A stretch of 64,000 nt of DNA from Gimesia fumaroli (GTDB lineage: Bacteria > Planctomycetota > Planctomycetia > Planctomycetales > Planctomycetaceae): the NCBI RefSeq assembly GCF_007754425.1, contig NZ_CP037452.1, forward strand, positions 7,605,164-7,669,163. The letters run 5' to 3'. Position 1 is the stretch's first letter; each line of letters opens with the position of its first letter. A model generated the notes under the pieces. The model was not told the DNA's origin, did no database searches, and saw nothing but the letters and a program-made list of their open reading frames with translations. This document shows, piece after piece, positions 37,602-47,438 of the stretch. A program made the position numbers and the translations under genes.

Positions 37602-37818
37602 CGTTTCCTCAAATACTTCTGACAAAAGGGGAATGCGACCAGGATCTCAAGTGCATGAACATAATGCGTTTCGCCTGCTGACTCTTGAAACCAAAGGCCA
37701 TACTGGTGGATACTAATTAGATAGTTCACAGGCAAGCAGTGACCGTATCAAAACAGAATTCGCTTTTCAACTATACGCGATGGCTGTCGCTTACTTTTCG
37801 AGCCGATCAGGGAATCCG

Positions 37819-38136
37819 ATGATCCAGCGTTTTATGCACAATTACCTTCTCCGTCACCAAAATCGAACCAATCAGGTCCTGCATTTAATTGGGGTTCCCC
37901 TGACTTTTGGCGGATTGATCGGATTTGGGCTGGCAGGAGAGTGGATTTTTGCCGGAATCGCATTTGTCACCGGCTATCTCCTGCAGTTTCTGGGGCATTT
38001 CGTTGAACAAAACGATGCTGGCGAGCTCATTTTGGTCAAGAAACTGCTGGGAAAACCTTACACAGAATTCGGTCCAGACACTCAAAATCGCATGAATTTT
38101 GACCAATCGTCAAAAAAGTCAAGTTGTAACGATTAA
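37819..38136 (+). CDS. Mpo1-like (DUF962) membrane protein
   Basis: I prefer the ATG at 37819 (MIQRFMHNYLLRHQNRTNQV) over 37780, since family members start with this block. 105 residues with two membrane segments (VLHLIGVPLTFGGLIGFGLA and WIFAGIAFVTGYLLQFLG) and the conserved histidines in LHLIG and LGHFVEQNDAGE. Relatives include yeast Mpo1, an iron-dependent dioxygenase in alpha-oxidation of 2-hydroxy fatty acids. Similar activity is plausible but not shown. It is divergent from the isocitrate dehydrogenase gene. Confidence 0.82.
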   Translation: MIQRFMHNYLLRHQNRTNQVLHLIGVPLTFGGLIGFGLAGEWIFAGIAFVTGYLLQFLGHFVEQNDAGELILVKKLLGKPYTEFGPDTQNRMNFDQSSKKSSCND

Positions 38137-38178
38137 ATCGCCGATACCGAATGTAGTGATTTTGCCAACCAGGCAGGT

Positions 38179-38204
38179 TGTTCTGCGCATCCGTGTGCAG
38201 AACA
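38179..38204 (+). other. hairpin downstream of the Mpo1-like gene
   Basis: TGTTCTGC (38179-38186) and GCAGAACA (38197-38204) form an 8 bp stem with a 10 nt loop, 43 bp after the stop. There is no T-tract, so it is either a weak terminator or an mRNA end structure. Confidence 0.4.
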
Positions 38205-38329
38205 CAATGCTGACCGTCTCCGTGCATTGGTGAATTCTCCCCGAAACTACAATCGATTATGAACCCTAAGTGGTTATGAAAATACACTTTGTAACCATAA
38301 TCGACGTTCATGTCTTTAAGGATGGATAC

Positions 38330-40630
38330 ATGAACCTTCGTCAGAAGTTACACCAATTATTCTGTGGATGCTTAATAACCAGCCAACTTGTTGGTTGTCA
38401 TGGTCTGGGTACTGATACGGACCTGCATTATCTTGGAGACAAAGATCTTCAATATTATGAAGATGTCGCGACCAAGATCGAGTATCCGGCTGTTTTTGAA
38501 GAAACCCCGGAAGAAATTACGTTCTCAGGGAAACCGCGGACACTGGCAGACCGCTCCCAAGATGAAATCTGGGATTTGCCTTTAATGGATGCGATCCATC
38601 TGGGCCTGGCCAACAGCGAAGTCATTCGTGTTTCCGGAACGTTGGGAACAAACGGTAACGGCTTATTAAATAATCCGGATGGCACGCCTACAATTTTCGA
38701 CCCGTCGATCCAGGAAACCAACGTTTTGCTGGGTGGATCACGGGGTGTGGAAGCAGCACTGTCTGCCTTTGATACGACATTTACCACGAACATGCTCTGG
38801 GGCCGCTCGGAACAAGTGCAGAACAGTCCGTTCTTCGGTGGGATTCCCGGTGGTACATTGACTCAGGAAACCGGACAGTTTCAATCGGGATTATCCAAGA
38901 CCTTTGCCAACGGTGGCCAATTTGCGGTTTCACATAACTGGAATTACAACGGCAGCAACTCGACCAGCCAACTGTTTCCGTCCAACTATTCCGGAAACAC
39001 AGGCTTATCTTATCGTCAACCATTCCTGGCTGGAGCCGGGGTTGAATACACGCGGATTGCCGGCCCGATCGGTTCCGGATTTACTGGAATTACCGGTGTA
39101 AGCCAGGGGGTTGTGATTGCCCGAATCAACAACGACCTGGTGCTGGCCGACTTTGAGAAAAACGTACGAAACCTGATTTCTGATATCGAAGAAAGTTATT
39201 GGCAACTGTATCTGGCATATCGCCTGTATGATACCCAGGTTGTCGCTCGTAATTCAGCATTACGCAGTTGGCGGGAGGCACATGCCAAACTGGAAGCCGG
39301 TGGTACTCGGAACTTCAAACCAGCCGACGAAGCACAGGCGAAAGACCGTCTGTTTGAAACACAATCGCTGGTTCAGGCCACACGAAGCGATATTTACACT
39401 GCAGAAAGCCGGTTCCGTCGACTCGTTGGTCTGCCCGTGAATGACGGGAAAATTATTCGACCGATTGATGACCCGATTGCCGCCGAGTTTACTCCAGACT
39501 GGAGCATGTGTCTGACGGAAGCGCTGGTACATCGCGTTGAACTCCGCAAACAAAAGTGGAATATCAAAAGTCTTGAATTTCAACATCTGGCAGCAACCAG
39601 CCTGACCAAACCACGATTGGACCTGGTTTCCAGTTATCAGGTCAATGCATTCGGCGATCGGCTGTTAAGTCAGAGCAATACAGACGGCATTACTGCACAA
39701 GGTTTGCATAGTGCTTACGGAACGTTGATGCAGAACGATCAGGACAGCTGGACGCTAGGATTCGAATTCAGCATGCCCCTTGGTTTCCGGTCTGCTCATG
39801 CTCAGGTTGAAAACCTTGAATTTCGATTGTCAAAAGCACGTGCCGTGCTGAAGGCACAGGAAATGGACGTCAGCCAGGAACTGGCGATTACATTCCAGGA
39901 TTTGACCAAGAACTATGCGACGGCTCAATCCAACTTCAACCGCTGGCGTGCAGCACGTAGACGTGTTGAATTGTTTGACGCAGAAGTTCAAGCTGGAACA
40001 ACGACACTCGATACCTTGTTGCGTGCTCAATCCAGTCTGGCTGCGGCCGAGACCGAATACTATCGATCACTGGTCTCCTATAATGTTGCGATTAAGAACC
40101 TCCACAAATGGAAAGGGACTTTGCTGAAGCACAACAACGTCCACTTAATGGAAGGCGAATGGAATCCTGTGGCTTACCAACAGGCCTTGCGACGTGCCTG
40201 GGCAAGAACTCATGGTATCGATGCCCACAAACTGCGTAGCAAGCCGGAACCCTTTGTGGCTGAAGGATATATTGGAGAAGTTGGTGTGATGCCATCAGAT
40301 GGAGAGACATCGTACTCATCAGAACAGGATGGTCTGACGCCGGATATTCTTCCGGTACCCGAACCAGAGATGAGTCCGGACTACGCTCCGCCGGTACCCT
40401 CAGTTCCAGCTGAACCTGCGGCGCGCCTGGAACTCAACGCCCCTCCAAGTAGAAATCCCTTTGCAGCAACTAAAATGGATGCTGCTGTCAAAGTCGTGAT
40501 TGACGCCGAGGGAGAACAGCCTGTATTTGATATCAGGCAAGTCTCAGCTCAGCAGGATGAGTTACCGATCTCCGAGACAATGGACAACCTGAATCTTGAA
40601 TTCCGACCTGCCACAAGTTTTGTCGACTAA
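38330..40630 (+). CDS. TolC-family outer membrane lipoprotein
   Basis: The start at 38330 (MNLRQKLHQLFCGCLITSQL) gives a lipoprotein signal with lipobox LVGC (Cys23); the upstream extension from 38270 would spoil it. 766 residues. The middle carries two long coiled-coil segments with TolC-type patterns (ARSEYW-like FEKNVRNLISDIEESYWQLY near 270 and MDVSQELAITFQDLTKNYAT near 520, then LDTLLRAQSSLAAAETEYYR). The C-terminal 130 residues are Pro/Glu-rich and poorly ordered. It should form a trimeric outer membrane export duct. No adaptor or inner membrane pump gene is adjacent. Confidence 0.88.
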   Translation: MNLRQKLHQLFCGCLITSQLVGCHGLGTDTDLHYLGDKDLQYYEDVATKIEYPAVFEETPEEITFSGKPRTLADRSQDEIWDLPLMDAIHLGLANSEVIRVSGTLGTNGNGLLNNPDGTPTIFDPSIQETNVLLGGSRGVEAALSAFDTTFTTNMLWGRSEQVQNSPFFGGIPGGTLTQETGQFQSGLSKTFANGGQFAVSHNWNYNGSNSTSQLFPSNYSGNTGLSYRQPFLAGAGVEYTRIAGPIGSGFTGITGVSQGVVIARINNDLVLADFEKNVRNLISDIEESYWQLYLAYRLYDTQVVARNSALRSWREAHAKLEAGGTRNFKPADEAQAKDRLFETQSLVQATRSDIYTAESRFRRLVGLPVNDGKIIRPIDDPIAAEFTPDWSMCLTEALVHRVELRKQKWNIKSLEFQHLAATSLTKPRLDLVSSYQVNAFGDRLLSQSNTDGITAQGLHSAYGTLMQNDQDSWTLGFEFSMPLGFRSAHAQVENLEFRLSKARAVLKAQEMDVSQELAITFQDLTKNYATAQSNFNRWRAARRRVELFDAEVQAGTTTLDTLLRAQSSLAAAETEYYRSLVSYNVAIKNLHKWKGTLLKHNNVHLMEGEWNPVAYQQALRRAWARTHGIDAHKLRSKPEPFVAEGYIGEVGVMPSDGETSYSSEQDGLTPDILPVPEPEMSPDYAPPVPSVPAEPAARLELNAPPSRNPFAATKMDAAVKVVIDAEGEQPVFDIRQVSAQQDELPISETMDNLNLEFRPATSFVD

Positions 40631-40657
40631 TTAACGTGTCAGATCGGTCATATTGGA

Positions 40658-40700
40658 AGCAGGTTGGATTATTCGCATTGTCGCAATAATGCAACCTGCT
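40658..40700 (+). terminator. probable terminator hairpin after the TolC-like gene
   Basis: AGCAGGTTG (40658-40666) pairs with CAACCTGCT (40692-40700); inside, ATTATT pairs with AATAAT, giving a long stem with a small loop. It starts 28 bp after the stop codon. A T-tract is lacking, so termination may be partly rho-dependent. The rest of the 374 bp gap up to 41005 shows no gene. Confidence 0.5.
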
Positions 40701-41004
40701 CAGGTTAGAATTTGAGCATTCGCCTTTTTGAAACGTCAATTCTAATTTCCAATACATTTTTTCGTAAGTACATGCTAGATTTAGACGAATGATGTGAGTG
40801 AAATACCTGCTGCCGCTTTTTTCGCTTGCCTTGTATTCGTATCGATGTCCATCTCCATCGATTGTTGTATTCAACAGTTGACTTGTTTCTTTTGTTTCCG
40901 AGACGTTGATCTTGTGAAAAATCGTTGAAACAATTCAACCTGAGGATTCGGGTTTGAAAGCCCGCCACTGACCAGGCCTGTGGAAAGCATTCAAAAGTTA
41001 ATTA

Positions 41005-41997
41005 ATGGTGGCTGGACGAATTCACCGTCTCCTGAAACTGATAGCGCTGCTACAGTCGGGACGAGTTTACAACTCTGCACAACTTGCGAGCGAATGCGAA
41101 GTCAGCCGAAGGACCGTCTTTCGGGACCTGAGAACGCTTCAGGAATCTGGAATTTACGTTCTGTATGACGAAGAAAAACAGGGCTATACGCTACCCTGGC
41201 GAACCATCGTCCCGTTCAAAGATCTGACGTTTGAAGAGGTCCTTGCATTGCTCGTCTTATGTCAGGATCTCGATAAAGCAATCGTCGGGCTCCCTGTGCA
41301 TCGCTTTGCCCGGTCAGCGTCAACCAAAGTCCTAAACAGTTTACCCGACTCGTTACGGGAAAATGTGATCGACGCTGCCCAATCGATTTCGATCTGGTTC
41401 CCGCCATTCAACCCAGCCATGCGTAGCGGAATTCACTACAAAAATCTGTTTAAAGCGACCATCGAAAAAAAGAACGTTCGCATTCATTATACAGGCAGCA
41501 AAGAAAAGAAAACGCTTTCTACAATGCTCAGCCCCTATCATATTTTGTATTCGAATCATGAGTGGTTTGTTGTGGGGCGGTCTTCGCTGGATCGTGAAAT
41601 CAAAGTGTTCCCACTGCTGAAAATTCTGAAATCAGAAATCCTGGAGGAATCCTTCAAGAAACCGTCCCGCTTCAACCTGGACCGATATCTGACCACCTCT
41701 TGGAATCCGGCTCGTCAATCCCGTAAAACGATCCCGGTCAAAATTCGTTTCCAAAGCAGTGTCGCGGAAACGGTATCGCTGATGTGCTGGGATCAATCAC
41801 AAGAGATTAAGAAACTGAAGGGTGGTGTCATCGAATTTCGTGCTCAGGTTGACAGCCTGGAACGGATTTCCGACTGGGCATTAAGTTTCGGCGATCAAGC
41901 TGAAGTCATCTCCCCCCGTTCATTTCGCAATCTGATTAAAGATAAAATTGCGAGCATGATGCAAATTTACAGCCCCGGTGTGCATCCCACCTCATGA
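41005..41997 (+). CDS. WYL-domain transcriptional regulator
   Basis: 330 residues. The N-terminal winged helix (HRLLKLIALLQSGRVYNSAQ, then CEVSRRTVFRDLRTLQESGI) is of the HTH_11/DeoR-like type. The middle and C-terminal parts contain the WYL fold (MLSPYHILYSNHEWFVVGRS, then IKVFPLLKIL) and the WCX extension. WYL domains sense nucleic acids or nucleotides, and the family includes regulators of DNA damage, CRISPR and phage defence systems. The target here is unknown. A structured inverted repeat lies 64 bp after its stop. Confidence 0.92.
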   Translation: MVAGRIHRLLKLIALLQSGRVYNSAQLASECEVSRRTVFRDLRTLQESGIYVLYDEEKQGYTLPWRTIVPFKDLTFEEVLALLVLCQDLDKAIVGLPVHRFARSASTKVLNSLPDSLRENVIDAAQSISIWFPPFNPAMRSGIHYKNLFKATIEKKNVRIHYTGSKEKKTLSTMLSPYHILYSNHEWFVVGRSSLDREIKVFPLLKILKSEILEESFKKPSRFNLDRYLTTSWNPARQSRKTIPVKIRFQSSVAETVSLMCWDQSQEIKKLKGGVIEFRAQVDSLERISDWALSFGDQAEVISPRSFRNLIKDKIASMMQIYSPGVHPTS

Positions 41998-42480
41998 GTG
42001 TTCCTCTCTGCGAATGGCTGGGAGTCTTGGTCAAATCTGTAAAGATTTACGCAAAAAAACGAACTTCTGAGTTCGGAAATGGTCTGATCTATCAGATAGA
42101 AGTTGAACCTCGCCGTCCCTGATTTCATTTAAGATCGCGCATGTATACTGATCCCCGGGTAAACGCCGATTATTCTGCGAAACCTCTTAAAATCCCTGCT
42201 GAATCTACTGACCTGCCCCACCATTAGGTTTACTATTTTAGAGTAGTAAAACCGTACCCGCTGGCAGGAAATCTCCCAATTTCCGCTTGAACAGCGTCTC
42301 AAACAATGTGTCTGACGTCATCCTTTGCGTATGATGTATCCAGCCATGCTGTTTCTTATCCGGGGATCGAGGAAGCATCCCATTCCTGGAAAGACCCAAA
42401 ACCCAGAAAGACAGTTAGAAGTGGAGATTTTTTCCACTGTCAGATAAAGAACATAAACGAAGTGAGGAAAGACAAAATCA
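41998..42480. other. 483 bp intergenic region
   Basis: This lies between the WYL regulator and hisI. It holds the nested inverted repeat at 42062-42104 and a hairpin AGTGGA/TCCACT near 42420-42440, about 40 bp before the hisI start. The open frame upstream of hisI (from 42306) is not protein-like and is not accepted as part of the gene. Confidence 0.45.
42062..42104 (+). other. nested inverted repeat after the WYL gene
   Basis: Outer arms AACTTCT (42062-42068) and AGAAGTT (42098-42104) enclose an inner palindrome TCTGAT-CT-ATCAGA (42083-42096). It could be an operator, a terminator-like structure, or part of a small RNA. Confidence 0.35.
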
Positions 42481-42965
42481 TGTCAGATGGAATTCAATTC
42501 TCGGAACGGACTTCAGTCGAACAGGTAGAAGAAGGAAATGAGCTGGCTCCGAAATTTGATAAGGACGGTCTGATTCCCGTCGTCACCACCGACTATGCGT
42601 CGGGTGAGTTGCTGATGCACGCTTATATGAATGAAGAGGCACTTAAGAAAACCATTGAACTGGGTGAAGCCGTCTACTGGAGTCGCAGTCGCCAGGTACT
42701 CTGGCACAAAGGAGCGACCAGCGGGCTGGTCCAGAAAGTAAAAGCCTTGTTGATCGATGATGACCAGGACACGATCTGGATGCGTGTAGAGGTCATGGGT
42801 GGCGGCGCCAGCTGCCATGTAGGATATCGATCCTGTTTTTACCGACGCGTCCCCGTCGGGCAGGAAGTGCAGGATAAAGGTCTGGAACTCGAATTTACAG
42901 AAACAGAAAAAACATTTGACCCCAAAGAGGTCTATGGAGACGCTCCCAATCCCACAAAACTGTAA
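42481..42965 (+). CDS. hisI: phosphoribosyl-AMP cyclohydrolase
   Basis: The start at 42481 ([20 protein letters not shown]) has an AGGAAAG ribosome site; the longer frame from 42306 is discarded. 161 residues. Diagnostic blocks are [20 protein letters not shown], the [20 protein letters not shown] core and the zinc-binding [13 protein letters not shown]. It is the third step of histidine biosynthesis, opening the adenine ring of phosphoribosyl-AMP. There is no fused HisE domain. The family length is normal. The neighbouring ceramidase-like gene follows after 25 bp but is functionally unrelated. Confidence 0.96.
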
Positions 42966-42990
42966 ACGGTATACCCACCACAGGTGAATT

Positions 42991-44394
42991 ATGAACCATT
43001 TCAGTCGACGCGATTTTTTAGCTGCCTCACTGGCTGCTGGCGGGAGTGCGCTTTCTCTCGAACAGTGGGCCTTCGCCAACAGCGAAGAGACCACACAAAA
43101 CCCGAATTTACAGATTGCCCCGTTTCGCTTTGATGTGTCTCCACCCAAGGGACATTCACTATGTGGCGGCTGGATCAAGCCGGTTGTCGGCTACGATGAT
43201 TCGCTCGAAGCCATCGGTTATGTACTTTTGGGGGCTGGCAAGCCCATTGTGGTCTGCGCTGTTGACTGGACGGGCTTGTTAAACGACGCCCACATCGCCT
43301 GGCGGAAAGCGCTGGCGGACGCTGCTGGCACCAGCATTGACCGCGTCGCCGTGCAATGCGTGCATCAGCACAATGCACCGTTTGCCTGCTTAAACGCCGA
43401 ACAGATCGTACTCGAGCAGGGCGACCTGCCGCACATTGTCGAACTCGATTTTTTCAGCGAATGCCTGGACAAAGCCCGTAAAGCGGTCGCGAAGGCAATT
43501 CCCAAATCGCAGCCAGTGACCCATGTCGCACACAGCCAGGGGAAAGTCGATAAGGTTGCCTCGAACCGCCGCATCGACCGGGACAAGAACGGAAAAATCG
43601 TTCGCATGCGGGGAAGCAGCTGTAAAGACGAACGACTGCGAAGCCTGACCGAAGGGACCATCGACCCTTTCCTGAAAACGATCGCCTTTTATAACAAAGA
43701 CAAGAAGCTGGTATCCTGCCACTATTACGCGACGCATCCGATGAGTTATTACGGCGACGGGCGCGTCAGCAGTGACTTTACCGGCATCGCCCGGAAACAA
43801 CGTCAGCAGGAAGAGCCAGGCTGTACTCACATTTATTTCACCGGCTGTGCAGGCAACATTTCAGCCGGCAAATACAACGATGGCTCCAAGCCGCTACGAG
43901 CGATTCTGGCACGGCGAATTTATGATGGCATCATCGCTTCCGAAAAGCAGTTACAGCCGGAACCGATCGGACATGTCACCTGGAAGACACACGACATTCT
44001 CCCGCCGGTCAGAGACACGTTCAACGAGCAGGAACTCAAAAAGACGATCTCAAATAAAGCCAACAGTGTGGTGAACCGGAATCGTCCTTCCTACATGCTC
44101 GCCTGGTTACAACGGCTGCAGAAGAAAGTGCCGATTACGCTCAGTTCGCTGCAGATGAACGACATTAAAACGCTGCATCTCCCGGCCGAGAGTTTTATCG
44201 AATATCAAATACGGGCGCAGAGTATTCAACCCGATCAGTTTATCGCCACCGCCGCCTATGGTGACGGCGGGCCGTGGTATATTCCCGTTGCCGAAGAATA
44301 CCCGGCCGGCGGGTATGAAGTGAGTGTTGCCTTCTGTGATCCCAAGGTCGATGCCGTGATTACGCAGGGTATGAAATCGTTGTTGGATAGTTAA
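42991..44394 (+). CDS. Tat-exported ceramidase-like protein
   Basis: 467 residues with a twin-arginine signal (SRRDFLAASLAAGGSALSLE). It shows the same fold markers as the protein at 3211-4761: LQIAPFRFDVSPPKGHSLCG, VQCVHQHNAPFACLN (zinc His candidates) and YYATHPMSYYGDG. At the position of the ceramidase active-site serine it reads GCAGNISAGKYND, which keeps a serine, unlike the paralogue. It is probably folded in the cytoplasm and exported with its metal. The substrate is unknown; ceramide is not assured because this phylum uses the fold broadly. Confidence 0.83.
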   Translation: MNHFSRRDFLAASLAAGGSALSLEQWAFANSEETTQNPNLQIAPFRFDVSPPKGHSLCGGWIKPVVGYDDSLEAIGYVLLGAGKPIVVCAVDWTGLLNDAHIAWRKALADAAGTSIDRVAVQCVHQHNAPFACLNAEQIVLEQGDLPHIVELDFFSECLDKARKAVAKAIPKSQPVTHVAHSQGKVDKVASNRRIDRDKNGKIVRMRGSSCKDERLRSLTEGTIDPFLKTIAFYNKDKKLVSCHYYATHPMSYYGDGRVSSDFTGIARKQRQQEEPGCTHIYFTGCAGNISAGKYNDGSKPLRAILARRIYDGIIASEKQLQPEPIGHVTWKTHDILPPVRDTFNEQELKKTISNKANSVVNRNRPSYMLAWLQRLQKKVPITLSSLQMNDIKTLHLPAESFIEYQIRAQSIQPDQFIATAAYGDGGPWYIPVAEEYPAGGYEVSVAFCDPKVDAVITQGMKSLLDS

Positions 44395-44433
44395 CGATCA
44401 ATTTAAAATTTTCAAAGTCAGTTTAGAGGTTGA

Positions 44434-44943
44434 GTGAGTATCATGGGTATGACAATCATGCGTCGGGTCAAGTTCAATGCGGGACACCGTCTCTTTCGCC
44501 ATGAAGGAAAATGCCAGTTTTTTCACGGGCATAACTATGTCGCCGACTTCTATGTGACCGGCCCGGAAACCGACGCCGTCGGGCGGATTATTGATTTTGC
44601 TCAGTTGAAAGCCCTGCTCAAAGGCTGGATCGATGAAAACTGGGACCACGGGTTTCTACTCAACGTCGAAGACGAAAACGGCCTGAACGCAATCCGCATG
44701 GTCGAACCGACTAAATACTTCGTGCTGCCTTATAATCCAACCGCGGAAAATATGGCCCGCTATCTACTGGATGAAGTCTGTCCGAGCGTGCTCAATGATC
44801 TCGGCGTGCAGGCCGTCAAAGTCGTGATCTGGGAAACAGAAGAATCCTGTGCCGAAGCGACCATCGATCAGGACGAAAAACGGGAGCACAGCCTGTTCGA
44901 CGCCTTTCAAACCGACTCTTTTCCTACCGGCTTGAACTGGTAG
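44434..44943 (+). CDS. 6-carboxytetrahydropterin synthase-like (PTPS/QueD family)
   Basis: 169 residues from a GTG; internal ATGs at 44443, 44449 or 44458 are alternative starts and the true one is uncertain. The family blocks are FNAGHRLFRHEGKCQFFHGH (zinc histidines, and the CxxxHGH arrangement of the catalytic cysteine seen in QueD-type enzymes), IIDFAQLKALLKGWIDENWD, and WETEESCAEATI with the conserved Glu. It would convert dihydroneopterin triphosphate in queuosine or related pterin synthesis. No other queuosine genes are adjacent. Confidence 0.9.
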   Translation: MSIMGMTIMRRVKFNAGHRLFRHEGKCQFFHGHNYVADFYVTGPETDAVGRIIDFAQLKALLKGWIDENWDHGFLLNVEDENGLNAIRMVEPTKYFVLPYNPTAENMARYLLDEVCPSVLNDLGVQAVKVVIWETEESCAEATIDQDEKREHSLFDAFQTDSFPTGLNW

Positions 44944-45009
44944 GAAAATCAGCCATGGCTTCTTGCCAGAATCAACAACACAACAATACATTTGATTCAA
45001 TTAAGAAGG

Positions 45010-45441
45010 TCAAAGTCCAAGCACTGCAATTGAGTCATGGCTCTTCAACGTATCCTGCACCCACTTAATGAAATCATTCAGCATGTTGCTTAAAGCAGTC
45101 ATGCTTTCAGGCTTCTCTTTGGGAAACTGGATATTGCCAGATGAAATCATCAGACTAAAGTCATCCTGAGAAATTGACCCCTGTGATCGTTGCTGTATAT
45201 TTTTACGAAGCTGCTGTAAATCATTGAGAATTTCTTCCCAGAGTGTCTGGTTAATATCCGTGAAAGCATAATGGTCATACTTCGGGCAGCGTCGTAGCAG
45301 AAAGAATTCGATAAAACTGAAATGCTGTTCTTCGAAATAAACAGATTGCAAGTTCCAGAACTGTCCGAGAAATCTGCCAGGTAAAATCTCAAAATAGCAC
45401 GTACCTTTGAGCTTACTCTTGTCTGTGATCATCCAGGACAT
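45010..45441 (-). CDS. hypothetical protein
   Basis: 143 residues, soluble, with aromatic-rich N-terminal beta strands (KGTCYFEILPGRFLGQFWNL) and a helical C-terminus (TALSNMLNDFIKWVQDTL). No signal peptide or family was recognised. It lies downstream of rpsR on the same strand but beyond a terminator, so it has its own promoter or none. The size and look resemble orphan immunity-like proteins, which is only a suggestion. Confidence 0.6.
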   Translation of the reverse strand: MSWMITDKSKLKGTCYFEILPGRFLGQFWNLQSVYFEEQHFSFIEFFLLRRCPKYDHYAFTDINQTLWEEILNDLQQLRKNIQQRSQGSISQDDFSLMISSGNIQFPKEKPESMTALSNMLNDFIKWVQDTLKSHDSIAVLGL

Positions 45442-45522
45442 AGGGGCTTTCTGATATTGCTGCCTGCTTTGAGTTAACCAGAAAAAAACAGCTCATTAGT
45501 CCATACTGTAATTCCCTGCTGT

Positions 45523-45561
45523 GAAAAAAAAGGTCCTGGATTTTTGATCCAAGACCTTTTT
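45523..45561 (-). terminator. rho-independent terminator of the rpsN-rpsR unit
   Basis: AGGTCCTGGAT (45531-45541) pairs with ATCCAAGACCT (45547-45557), an 11 bp stem with one G-U pair. On the minus strand it is followed by a run of eight T (AAAAAAAA at 45523-45530). It lies 27 bp beyond the rpsR stop. Confidence 0.88.
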
Positions 45562-45587
45562 CTGTGTTATTTCTCAATCGCCGAGGC

Positions 45588-45869
45588 TTAGTCTTCTGCA
45601 ACGTAAGGCAGCAGGCCGATGAAGCGTGCTCGCAGAACAGCACGGCGGACAGCCCGTTGATACAGAGCTGAGGTGCCTGTGCGACGACGAGGCAGAATAC
45701 GTCCTTCACGATCCAAGAGAGAACGCAGGGTTCTCAGATCCTTGTAATCGACGTATACGGGACGTGGGATATTTCCATCCGGACAGAATCGACATTTGAG
45801 CTTCTTTTTCAGACGAGCTCGTTTTTTTCGTCGCTTGACGATCTCTTTTCGTGATAAACCGACTGACAT
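45588..45869 (-). CDS. rpsR: 30S ribosomal protein bS18
   Basis: 93 residues. After a very basic start ([20 protein letters not shown]) come CRFCPDG and the family core [13 protein letters not shown] [20 protein letters not shown], then [20 protein letters not shown]. It binds the S6-S11 region of the small subunit platform. The CxxC pair is compatible with a zinc-binding form. It is the second gene after rpsN, 118 bp downstream on the same strand, and is followed by a clear terminator. The usual partners rpsF and rplI are not here. Confidence 0.97.
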   Translation of the reverse strand: MSVGLSRKEIVKRRKKRARLKKKLKCRFCPDGNIPRPVYVDYKDLRTLRSLLDREGRILPRRRTGTSALYQRAVRRAVLRARFIGLLPYVAED

Positions 45870-45987
45870 AGTGTTTTTCCTGTTTCATGCGCCGTAACAA
45901 GGGACACCCAGAAACTGGGGCGGCGCTGATTTAAAAATGCTGGCTGGGATTGAAGGCAACACCCTTCAACCTCGTAAAAACGATAGC

Positions 45988-46257
45988 TTACCAGCTTGAT
46001 TTCTTCATGCCTGGAATCAGGCCGTCTAACGCCATATCTCGCAACGCAATACGAGAAATCTGGAACTTGCGGTAATTACCACGAGGACGACCGGTCAACT
46101 GGCATAAACGACGAAGACGTGTTTTGCTGGAATTACGAGGCAGTTTAGCCAGACCTGCGTAATCACCTTTAGCAATTAATTCTTCTCGTAATGCTGCATA
46201 CTTTGCTACGAGCTTTGCGTTTCTCTTTTGTTTTTCAATCTTTGATTTGGAAGCCAT
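45988..46257 (-). CDS. rpsN: 30S ribosomal protein uS14
   Basis: 89 residues: [20 protein letters not shown] at the start and the core [20 protein letters not shown], then [20 protein letters not shown]. The four zinc cysteines of the C+ form are absent, so this is the zinc-independent (C-) type. It has a GAGAAGG ribosome site. It lies outside the spectinomycin ribosomal operon, paired with rpsR, which suggests a stand-alone copy; whether another uS14 exists in the genome cannot be seen. Confidence 0.97.
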   Translation of the reverse strand: MASKSKIEKQKRNAKLVAKYAALREELIAKGDYAGLAKLPRNSSKTRLRRLCQLTGRPRGNYRKFQISRIALRDMALDGLIPGMKKSSW

Positions 46258-46348
46258 CTATATACCTTCTCCGAAATTCCAAAAATGGGAACGCCAGTTA
46301 TACTGAGATTCGCGTCACGCCGTCAACTTGCCCGGCTGCTTTCAAAGT

Positions 46349-46372
46349 AAAATCGGCTAAAAAAGCGATTTT
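46349..46372 (-). terminator. possible terminator of the SDR gene
   Basis: AAAATCG (46349-46355) and CGATTTT (46366-46372) form a 7 bp stem with a 10 nt loop, 46 bp past the SDR stop on the minus strand. The stem itself ends in T residues. It also lies upstream of rpsN and could act in its leader instead. Confidence 0.4.
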
Positions 46373-46417
46373 TGACGAACAAATCTGTGAGGCCTGCCCG
46401 CCTGAGTATACTTATGT

Positions 46418-47275
46418 TTACTTTTTCTTCTTATCTTTTTGCGGTTGCGGGCGGAAATACTTCATTGATTCGACAACAACCGTCCGCCGTGTCGCGATCC
46501 GGACCAGCAGAGACAGAAAATAATTGCCCCAGCCCGAAACGGAATACTGCCGTTTTTTCTCCAGCGATTTGAGACCAGTTTTAACGACCTGATCGACCGT
46601 CTGAAAGCGATGTTTTTTGAGCCAGCCTTCGACGCCGGCGACATCGAAAAATTCGGTCTGCGTTGTTCCGGGACAGAGTGCTGTCACAGTCACCCCTTTA
46701 TCGCGTGCTTCGGCCCACAGTCCTTCGCTGAAATGCAGCACATAACTTTTACTGGCCGCATACGCTGACATGTACGCCACTGGCTGGAATGCAGCGACTG
46801 AGGCAATATTGATGATGGCCCCGTGTCCCCGCTCCATCATTTCGGGTAGGTAGAAGTAAGTCAGTTCGGTCAAAGCGCCCATGTTGAGTCGTGCCATCTG
46901 CATCACCCGTTCCCGATCGGTCGAGGCGATATCCGAAACCACGCTGAAACCAGCATTGTTGATCAATAACTCAACCTGCACGCCACGGCTTTTGACCTCG
47001 TCGTATAACTTCTGTGGTGCATCCTGCTCGGAAAGGTCCAGTACTATGACTTCGGTTTTTGTGCCATGGCGGGTCAGCAGTTCTGATGAGAGCTGTTCCA
47101 GTTGCTCTTGTCGACGGGCGGTCAGAACCAGATGCATCCCCCGTGCAGCGAGACGATGCGCAAACTCCAAGCCTATCCCGGATGAAGCACCCGTAATTAG
47201 AGCCCATCGGTCAGAATATTCATCTATCACTGCAAACTCTCCAGAAGTATCCTGTTGGAGACTAAGAATTTCCAT
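46418..47275 (-). CDS. short-chain dehydrogenase/reductase
   Basis: 285 residues. The Rossmann cofactor motif is [20 protein letters not shown], the structural INNAGFSV follows, and the catalytic Ser ([11 protein letters not shown]) and YxxxK ([15 protein letters not shown]) are intact. The Arg pair after the second strand ([12 protein letters not shown]) favours NADPH. The C-terminus is Lys-rich ([11 protein letters not shown]). It is of the DltE/YqjQ-like classical SDR type; the substrate is unknown. The gene is divergent from nnrE. Confidence 0.93.
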   Translation of the reverse strand: MEILSLQQDTSGEFAVIDEYSDRWALITGASSGIGLEFAHRLAARGMHLVLTARRQEQLEQLSSELLTRHGTKTEVIVLDLSEQDAPQKLYDEVKSRGVQVELLINNAGFSVVSDIASTDRERVMQMARLNMGALTELTYFYLPEMMERGHGAIINIASVAAFQPVAYMSAYAASKSYVLHFSEGLWAEARDKGVTVTALCPGTTQTEFFDVAGVEGWLKKHRFQTVDQVVKTGLKSLEKKRQYSVSGWGNYFLSLLVRIATRRTVVVESMKYFRPQPQKDKKKK

Positions 47276-47438
47276 CTTTGAAATTGACCGGGAAGATATG
47301 CCGCCCGCGTTTTGTGAGATCGTAATTTAATTTCAGTCTGGTGAAAACCCCGTAACCACTGTTAATAACCCTACTTTGATCGATTTTTCGCCGTTTTTGA
47401 TTCCCGTGGATGTCTTAAATTCACCAAATGAGGATAAA

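Noticed and set aside
42306..42480. N-terminal extension of hisI
   Set aside because: The upstream 58 codons are not conserved-looking and a good ribosome site precedes the ATG at 42481.
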